IMG/VR virus record: IMGVR_UViG_3300009151_000446
Span: 1-22,176 of that record
DNA length: 22,176 nucleotides
Source of the DNA: a virus
Direction: 5' to 3' (one strand)
Below, piece after piece: positions 16,178 through 22,176 of the stretch (its first letter is position 1; the number at the start of each line of letters is the position of its first letter). The translations under genes and the position numbers were made by a program. The notes under the pieces are model-generated. The model searched no databases and was not told the origin of the DNA. It saw only the letters and a list, made by a program, of their open reading frames with translations.

Positions 16178-19100
16178 ATGTCACAAGAAACCAATCTCAA
16201 TGTTGCTCCATATTTTGATGATTTTGATGCAAATAATGACTATTATAGAGTGTTGTTTAAGCCTGGATATCCTGTTCAGGCAAGAGAGTTAACAACTTTA
16301 CAGTCAATATTACAAAATCAAATTGAAAAATTTGGACAACACTTCTTTAAGGAAGGATCCAAAATAATTCCAGGTAATACTGCGTATAGTCAATCATATT
16401 ATGCAGTTGAATTAAATGACACTTATCTTGGAATTGCAATAGTAGAGTATATTGATCAGCTGATTGGATCAAAAATTACTGGACTGACATCTGGAGTAAC
16501 TGCAATTATTCAAAGAGTTTTGATGTCAGATGAATCTGAAAGAGGAAATACAACACTTTATGTAAGTTATCTTTCATCCAACACTAACGACAATTCAACA
16601 TTATATTTTTCAGATGGAGAATTGTTATCTTCCGACAAAACAATAATCTCAGGTAATACAATAATTGCCACTGGAGAAGCTTTTGCTTCAACAATTGCAA
16701 CTAATGCAACTTCGATTGGTTCTGCATATTCCATTTCAAATGGCATATATTTTGCTAAAGGAAATTTTATTGCTGTAAATAATGAGACAATATTACTAGA
16801 ACAATACAATAATACCCCAAATTACAGAATTGGATTATTAATTGCAGAAGAAATAATAAATTCAGATGTTGATACGACTTTAAATGATAATTCAAAAGGA
16901 TTTAACAATTATGCTGCACCAGGGGCAGATAGATTAAAAATTACTGCATCTCTATTTAAAAAAAGTTTAACTGATTTTGATGATAATAATTTTATTGAAT
17001 TAGCGACAGTAAATGATGGTATTTTAAAATCAAATAAAAGGACAAATTCATCTGTATTTCAAGATGAATTGGCAAGAAGAACTTATGAGGAATCTGGCGA
17101 TTATTATGTATCTCCTTTTGATATTTCCGTAAAAGAATCTTTAAATAATAATCTTGGAAATAATGGAATTTTTAATTCAAACCAATTAACTTATGGAGGT
17201 TCCACTCCATCCGAAGATTTAGCAGTCTGTCAAGTATCTCCTGGAAAGGCATTTGTAAGAGGATATGAGGTAGAAAATACTGGTACAGTATTCTTGGATA
17301 TTCCAAAACCAAGGACTGTGAGCACCTTAACTGCTCAAGCAATTAATTATTATACTGGGCCCACATTAAAACTCAATAGAGTTTATGGAGCTCCAACTAT
17401 AGGTATTGGAAATACCTATATCTTAAGTTTGAGAGATAGTAGAGTAGGTTCTGCTTCAACTTTACAATATGGTAAAGAAATTGGTTTGGCAAGGATTTAT
17501 GACTTTAATCTTTCTTCTGGAAGTTATAATAATTCAAATTCAAATATAAATCAATGGGATATTTCACTATACGATATCCAAACTATTTCTGAAATTACTC
17601 TTAATGAGCCAATTACGCTTCCAATTTCAACATTTATTAAAGGTAAGTATAGTGGAGCAACTGCATTTCTAAAAGAACCTGTATCTGCAGGGGCCGCTTT
17701 AACAGTTTATCAAAAGAATGGTGAATTTATTAAGAACGAATCTTTTATTATTGATGGAATTGAAAATAATAGAGTTGCTGTTGCAGTAACATCATATGGA
17801 ATTTCTGATATTAAATCTGTTTATGCAATAGTAGGAACAGCAATTACATTTACTGCCGATGTTATTCAAGATAATTCAATTAGTATTGGTGTAGCAACTA
17901 TTAGTGCGTATAATCCGATTGGAATTAGTACGATTGTAAGTGCAAATCCACTTTTTCCACAAAATTTGAGAGTTGGAAATTTACTCAAATTTAGTAACGG
18001 AATTTCTATAGATCCCACTCTAGTAAAGATTGTTAGCGTTGGTAGTACATCAATTAATGTTTCTGGGATATCCACAGTTGTAGGAGTTGTTAAAGGATAT
18101 TTACCAACATCTACTTTGCAAATTAATGACCTTACATTAGTAACTACTAACTTACAATCCTCAGGCGACAATACTCTTTATACACCATTACCAAAAATAA
18201 ATATAGAATCTGTAGATTTAACCAATGCAACATTAACAATTAGAAAAAAATATTCCGTTTCAATTTCTAGTAATCAACTTTCTTCCAGTCAGACTGCATC
18301 AACTAATGAAACATTTTTGCCATTTACTGAGGAAAGATATTCACTGATTCGTTCTGATGGAACAACAGAAACACTAACTTCAGATAAAGTAAAAATTACA
18401 AATAATGGCAAATCACTGCAAATTTATAATTTGGGAAGCAATGATTCAAATTCCACTTTAGTAGTAACTATTAGTAAAATTAATCCAAAGGCAAAAGTTA
18501 AAATTAAAAACAGAGTTGATGCATTAATTGTAGATAAATCAAAGTATGAAGCATCTGGAGTTGGAACAACAACTTTAAATGATGGATTGGTATATGGAAA
18601 TTATCCTTTTGGCGTAAGAGTTCAAGATGAAATTATTTCATTAAATTCTCCAGATATTATAGAAATTCATGCAATTTATGAGTCTGCAAATACTTCAAAT
18701 CCATCAGCACCAAAAGTAATTCTTTCATCAATAAATGGTCCAACTACTAAAACTTCCGATTTAATTGTTGGGGAAAGATTTACTGGAAAAACTAGTAATG
18801 CATCTGCAATATATGCCGAAAAAATAAATGATTCTCAAATATCATTCATCCCAAAAAATCAAAATACTTTTAGACAGGGTGAAGTTATTGTTTTTGAAGA
18901 ATCTAAAATTGAGGCAGTAATTACAACAATAGAAATTGCAAGTTTTGATATTTCATATCATTACAAATATAATAATGGGCAGAAATCAACATTTTATGAT
19001 CAAGGATTAATTACTAGAAAATCTGATGCTAAGGAACCAACAAAGAAGTTAAAAATATATTTTTCTAGTGGATATTACCAGTCTACAGATGATGGTGATA

Positions 19101-22100
19101 TTACAACAAAAAATTCTTATAATACATTTGATTATGTTAGAGAAATTCAAACTGTAAATTCGATAAGGAATACTGATATTATCGATATTAGACCTAGAGT
19201 TTCTAGGTATTCTGTAATAGAAAATTCAAGATCACCACTAGAATTTTATGGAAGAACATTTGATTCTTCTGGAAGTTCTGCAGCAAATATTCTGGCATCA
19301 AATGAATCTATCATTACAAATTTTTCATTCTATTTGGGAAGAATTGATAGAATTTATTTATCTAAAGATGGGAAATTTCAAATTAAATATGGAACACCAT
19401 CAGAAAAACCAGAAAAACCTGTTTCTATAGATGATGCTTTAGAAATTGCGTCTATAGATATTCCACCATATCTTTATAATGCATCCCAAGCCTCTTTAAC
19501 TTTTCTTGAGCATAAGAGATATAGGATGGTTGATATTAAACAACTTGAAAATAGAATTAAAAATCTTGAATATTATACTGCATTATCGTTACTTGAAACC
19601 AATACAGCAAATCTATTTGTTCCAGATTCTTCCGGATTAAACAGATTTAAATCTGGATTTTTTGTTGACAATTTTACATCACTTCTTGCACAAGAAGACA
19701 GAGTTCCTTTCAAAAATAGTATTGATATTTCAAATAAAGAGTTAAGGCCTCAGCATTATACAACGGCAGTGGATTTGATTGTAGGATCTGCTTCTGGAAC
19801 ATCTCCAAATTCAGATGTTGCATATATTGCCCCAGAAGGAACTAATATTGTAAAGAATAAAGACATCATAACATTAAATTACACCGAAATTGAATGGATT
19901 AAACAAACTTTTGCAACAAGAACAGAAAGTGTAACACCTTTCCTTGTAAGTTTTTGGCAAGGTTCAGTTGAACTTACTCCAGCATCAGATACTTGGGTTG
20001 ATACAGTTAGACTTGAAGCAAAAATTACCAATACTGAAGGAAACTATACAGAAACTCTTGCCCTTGCATCAAGAACTTTAAGTGTAGATTCTCAAACTGG
20101 ATTTTCTCCAGTAATTTGGAATGCCTGGGAAACTTCTTGGACAGGTAAAGAACCAAGTACTAATACTGCAGATAGAAAAGAAACAACAACTAGTTCTGGA
20201 AGATGGGGGGAAAGAGGCCTCAGGGGTAATGGAGATCTAACTGGTGGTGAATGGATAACTGATCAAATTACAACAGTATATAAGGATACTATTCAAGAAA
20301 TAAAGGAGACAGGAATACAAAGTAGAACGGGAACCAGAACTATTGTAACAGAGCAATTTGATAAAACTTCAGTTGGTGATAGAGTTGTAAGTAGAGATCT
20401 CATTTCTTTTATGAGATCTAGAAATGTCCAATTCATTGCCAAAAAAGTAAAACCACTAACTCAAATATATGCTTTCTTTGATGGTATTGATGTAACCAAA
20501 TATTGTATTCCAAAATTACTAGAAATTTCAATGATTTCCGGAGTTTTTCAACCAGGAGAAACTGTAATTGGATCTAGACAAAATATAGGATTCTCACCAT
20601 CAGTTCCAGATTCTTCAATTCCAAAAATAAAATTTAGAGTTGCTCAATCAAATCATAAAGAAGGTCCATATAACTCCGCAACTTCCGTATTTTTAACAAA
20701 TCCATATAACAATCAATCATTACCCCAATCTTATTCTTCAACATCTACGATTCTAAATATAGATACTTTTTCACTTGCAAATCAACCTGAGGGTGGATTT
20801 AGTGGGTGGGTAGAATCTAATATGAGTTTAGTTGGACAAAGTAGTGGTGCTCAGGCAACTATTTCAAATATCAGATTGATATCGGATATTTCTGCTACAT
20901 TGATGGGAAGCTTTTTTATTGCAAATCCAAATTCTCCCTCAAATCCAAAATTTCAAACTGGAACTAAAGTTTTTACTCTAGTCAATAGCAGCACAAATGA
21001 TCAAAATGCTGCTACTACAATTGCAGAAGAAGGATTTATTTCTAGTGGAACTTTAGAAACTGTACAAGAAAATATTATTTCTATTAGAAATGCAAGAATA
21101 CAAAATAAAAAGGAATTTGAACAGAAACCTGTTTCCAAAACAACAGGATCTCAAGTTATTTCCACACAAACAATTTCACAAACGCCATCAATAAATAAAA
21201 CCATTGTTTGGTACGATCCTTTAGCACAATCTTTCTTGGTTGAAGATGAAACTGGAGTATTTATTACAAAATGTGATGTATTTTTTCAATCAAAAGATGA
21301 TGCAAATATTCCCGTAACATTCCAAATTAGAACCATGCAAAATGGTTATCCCACTCAAAAGGTATTACCATTTTCAGAAATTATTATTGATCCATCTCAG
21401 GTTAATATATCGAATGATTCTTCTATTCCAACAACTTTTGACTTTCAATCTCCGGTTTATTTGGAGGGTGGTAAGGAATATGCAATATGTATTGCATCAC
21501 TTTCAACAAAATACAATGTTTATATTTCAAGAGTCGGTGAAAGTGATTTAATCACCCAAACATTTATTTCAAATCAACCATATTTAGGATCTTTATTTAA
21601 ATCGCAAAATGCTTCGACTTGGGAAGCAAGTCAATGGGACGATTTGAAATTTACTCTTTATAGAGCGAATTTCGTATCAAGTGGTACAGTTAATGTTTAT
21701 AGTCCAGATTTATCTGAAGGAAATGGCGAAATTCCAACATTAATGCCAAACTCTATCAATTTAAATTCAAGAAAAATTAGAGTAGGACTTGGTTCAACTC
21801 TTCAAGATTCTGGATTAACATTGGGCAATATTATTTTACAAGAAAGAACAAATGCTAGTGGTAGGTATGTTGGTAATGCTGGAATTGCAACTGGAACACT
21901 AAATGTAATTAATTCTGGCATTGGATATACACCATCCACAAATACTTATACATTTAATGATGTAAATTTAATTAATGTTACAGGTACAGGTCGAAATGCA
22001 ACTGCAAATATTACCATTAACAATGGTGTAGCAATTGCCGCAACAATTGTATCTTCTGGGTATGGATATAAAGTTGGTGATATTGTTGGTATTACAACAA

Positions 22101-22176
22101 TTGGAAACAATTCTCTTGGAGCAAACTCTAGATTCTCTATTGTTTCAATTGCCAGCACAAATGAGTTGTTGATTGA
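16178..22176 (+). CDS. Large DUF4815-like virion structural protein, 3' end beyond window
   Basis: The frame opens at ATG 16178, 6 bases after gp8, and stays open to the right edge (1999 complete codons). The N-terminus, MSQETNLNVAPYFDDFD with YYRVLFKPGYPVQARELTTL, is typical of the DUF4815 family of marine-phage structural proteins. Later landmarks are a probable short coiled coil, KRYRMVDIKQLENRIKNLEY (about 1114-1133), then LSLLE; SVTPFLVSFWQGSVELTPA (about 1245-1265); a glycine/arginine-rich stretch, WGERGLRGNGDLTGGEW; FIAKKVKPLTQIYAFFDGID (about 1419-1438); and a C-terminal domain from WYDPLAQSFLVEDETG (about 1676) through RTMQNGYPTQKVLPFSEI and YLEGGKEYAICI. GxGY units begin near 1905. 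It occupies the place of T4 genes 9-10, so a role in the outer baseplate or fibre attachment is likely but inferred. No transmembrane segment or enzyme motif is evident. Confidence 0.8.
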   Translation, partial: MSQETNLNVAPYFDDFDANNDYYRVLFKPGYPVQARELTTLQSILQNQIEKFGQHFFKEGSKIIPGNTAYSQSYYAVELNDTYLGIAIVEYIDQLIGSKITGLTSGVTAIIQRVLMSDESERGNTTLYVSYLSSNTNDNSTLYFSDGELLSSDKTIISGNTIIATGEAFASTIATNATSIGSAYSISNGIYFAKGNFIAVNNETILLEQYNNTPNYRIGLLIAEEIINSDVDTTLNDNSKGFNNYAAPGADRLKITASLFKKSLTDFDDNNFIELATVNDGILKSNKRTNSSVFQDELARRTYEESGDYYVSPFDISVKESLNNNLGNNGIFNSNQLTYGGSTPSEDLAVCQVSPGKAFVRGYEVENTGTVFLDIPKPRTVSTLTAQAINYYTGPTLKLNRVYGAPTIGIGNTYILSLRDSRVGSASTLQYGKEIGLARIYDFNLSSGSYNNSNSNINQWDISLYDIQTISEITLNEPITLPISTFIKGKYSGATAFLKEPVSAGAALTVYQKNGEFIKNESFIIDGIENNRVAVAVTSYGISDIKSVYAIVGTAITFTADVIQDNSISIGVATISAYNPIGISTIVSANPLFPQNLRVGNLLKFSNGISIDPTLVKIVSVGSTSINVSGISTVVGVVKGYLPTSTLQINDLTLVTTNLQSSGDNTLYTPLPKINIESVDLTNATLTIRKKYSVSISSNQLSSSQTASTNETFLPFTEERYSLIRSDGTTETLTSDKVKITNNGKSLQIYNLGSNDSNSTLVVTISKINPKAKVKIKNRVDALIVDKSKYEASGVGTTTLNDGLVYGNYPFGVRVQDEIISLNSPDIIEIHAIYESANTSNPSAPKVILSSINGPTTKTSDLIVGERFTGKTSNASAIYAEKINDSQISFIPKNQNTFRQGEVIVFEESKIEAVITTIEIASFDISYHYKYNNGQKSTFYDQGLITRKSDAKEPTKKLKIYFSSGYYQSTDDGDITTKNSYNTFDYVREIQTVNSIRNTDIIDIRPRVSRYSVIENSRSPLEFYGRTFDSSGSSAANILASNESIITNFSFYLGRIDRIYLSKDGKFQIKYGTPSEKPEKPVSIDDALEIASIDIPPYLYNASQASLTFLEHKRYRMVDIKQLENRIKNLEYYTALSLLETNTANLFVPDSSGLNRFKSGFFVDNFTSLLAQEDRVPFKNSIDISNKELRPQHYTTAVDLIVGSASGTSPNSDVAYIAPEGTNIVKNKDIITLNYTEIEWIKQTFATRTESVTPFLVSFWQGSVELTPASDTWVDTVRLEAKITNTEGNYTETLALASRTLSVDSQTGFSPVIWNAWETSWTGKEPSTNTADRKETTTSSGRWGERGLRGNGDLTGGEWITDQITTVYKDTIQEIKETGIQSRTGTRTIVTEQFDKTSVGDRVVSRDLISFMRSRNVQFIAKKVKPLTQIYAFFDGIDVTKYCIPKLLEISMISGVFQPGETVIGSRQNIGFSPSVPDSSIPKIKFRVAQSNHKEGPYNSATSVFLTNPYNNQSLPQSYSSTSTILNIDTFSLANQPEGGFSGWVESNMSLVGQSSGAQATISNIRLISDISATLMGSFFIANPNSPSNPKFQTGTKVFTLVNSSTNDQNAATTIAEEGFISSGTLETVQENIISIRNARIQNKKEFEQKPVSKTTGSQVISTQTISQTPSINKTIVWYDPLAQSFLVEDETGVFITKCDVFFQSKDDANIPVTFQIRTMQNGYPTQKVLPFSEIIIDPSQVNISNDSSIPTTFDFQSPVYLEGGKEYAICIASLSTKYNVYISRVGESDLITQTFISNQPYLGSLFKSQNASTWEASQWDDLKFTLYRANFVSSGTVNVYSPDLSEGNGEIPTLMPNSINLNSRKIRVGLGSTLQDSGLTLGNIILQERTNASGRYVGNAGIATGTLNVINSGIGYTPSTNTYTFNDVNLINVTGTGRNATANITINNGVAIAATIVSSGYGYKVGDIVGITTIGNNSLGANSRFSIVSIASTNELLI
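21890..22110 (+). repeat. GxGY-type repeats near the visible end of the DUF4815-like gene
   Basis: LNVINSGIGYTPSTNTYTF (from about 21900) is followed by a G-rich linker, GTGRNATANITINNG, and then IVSSGYGYKVGDIVGITT (from about 22049). This is the same unit as in the giant gp7-like protein and in gp8. The series may continue past the window. Confidence 0.75.

Noticed and set aside
16567-16809. An 80-residue minus-strand open frame
   Set aside because: Same situation: it is embedded antisense in the N-terminal part of the DUF4815-like gene and shows no independent support.
17866-18171. A 101-residue minus-strand open frame
   Set aside because: It is antisense to the continuous DUF4815-like frame, which reads through without a stop. 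The composition reflects the complement of AT-rich coding codons, with no promoter or ribosome site.
21890-22176. Diversity-generating retroelement variable region at the end of the last gene
   Set aside because: No template repeat or reverse transcriptase is in the window, and the true C-terminus lies outside it, so there is nothing to support this.

Overview
The window is a gene-dense, strongly AT-rich, single-strand block from a T4-like myovirus, almost certainly marine. It encodes baseplate and baseplate-attached proteins. Five reading frames, all on the + strand, fill it end to end: the last codons of an unknown upstream gene, gp25, gp6, a giant 4048-residue protein in the gp7 position, gp8, and a very large DUF4815-type virion protein that runs off the right edge. 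The order 25-6-7-8 keeps the T4 order 6-7-8 of baseplate wedge genes. The low GC, the YHYH domain, the DUF4815-like gene and the glycine-tyrosine repeats resemble cyanophages of Prochlorococcus/Synechococcus and pelagiphages. The sequence alone does not let me choose between a cyanobacterial and a SAR11-type host.

Layout: 3-89, acidic C-terminal tail of an unidentified gene; 90-119, short leader with a T4-late-promoter-like AATAAATA; 120-521, gp25; 521-2431, gp6, overlapping gp25 by one base (TAATG); 2435-14581, giant gp7-like protein starting 3 bases after gp6; 14582-14608, leader with a second late-promoter-like GATAAATA; 14609-16171, gp8, expanded to 520 residues; 16178 to beyond the end, DUF4815-like structural protein (at least 1999 residues). 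No gene-free stretch exceeds about 30 bases. I see no tRNA, CRISPR, IS element, integrase, polymerase or lysis gene.

In T4, gp25, gp6 and gp7 build the inner wedge around the baseplate hub and gp8 binds the wedge periphery; the same assembly is expected here. The unusual part is the giant gp7. Only its first ~330 residues resemble T4 gp7, and they match what I recall as the C-terminal third of the T4 protein. The remaining ~3700 residues are a chain of small repeated beta-rich modules plus one YHYH domain. One of these modules, the GxGY repeat, also occurs inside gp8 and in the last gene, so the three neighbours have been enlarged with the same material. All family calls rest on motifs read by eye and on remembered T4 protein sequences; no search was run.
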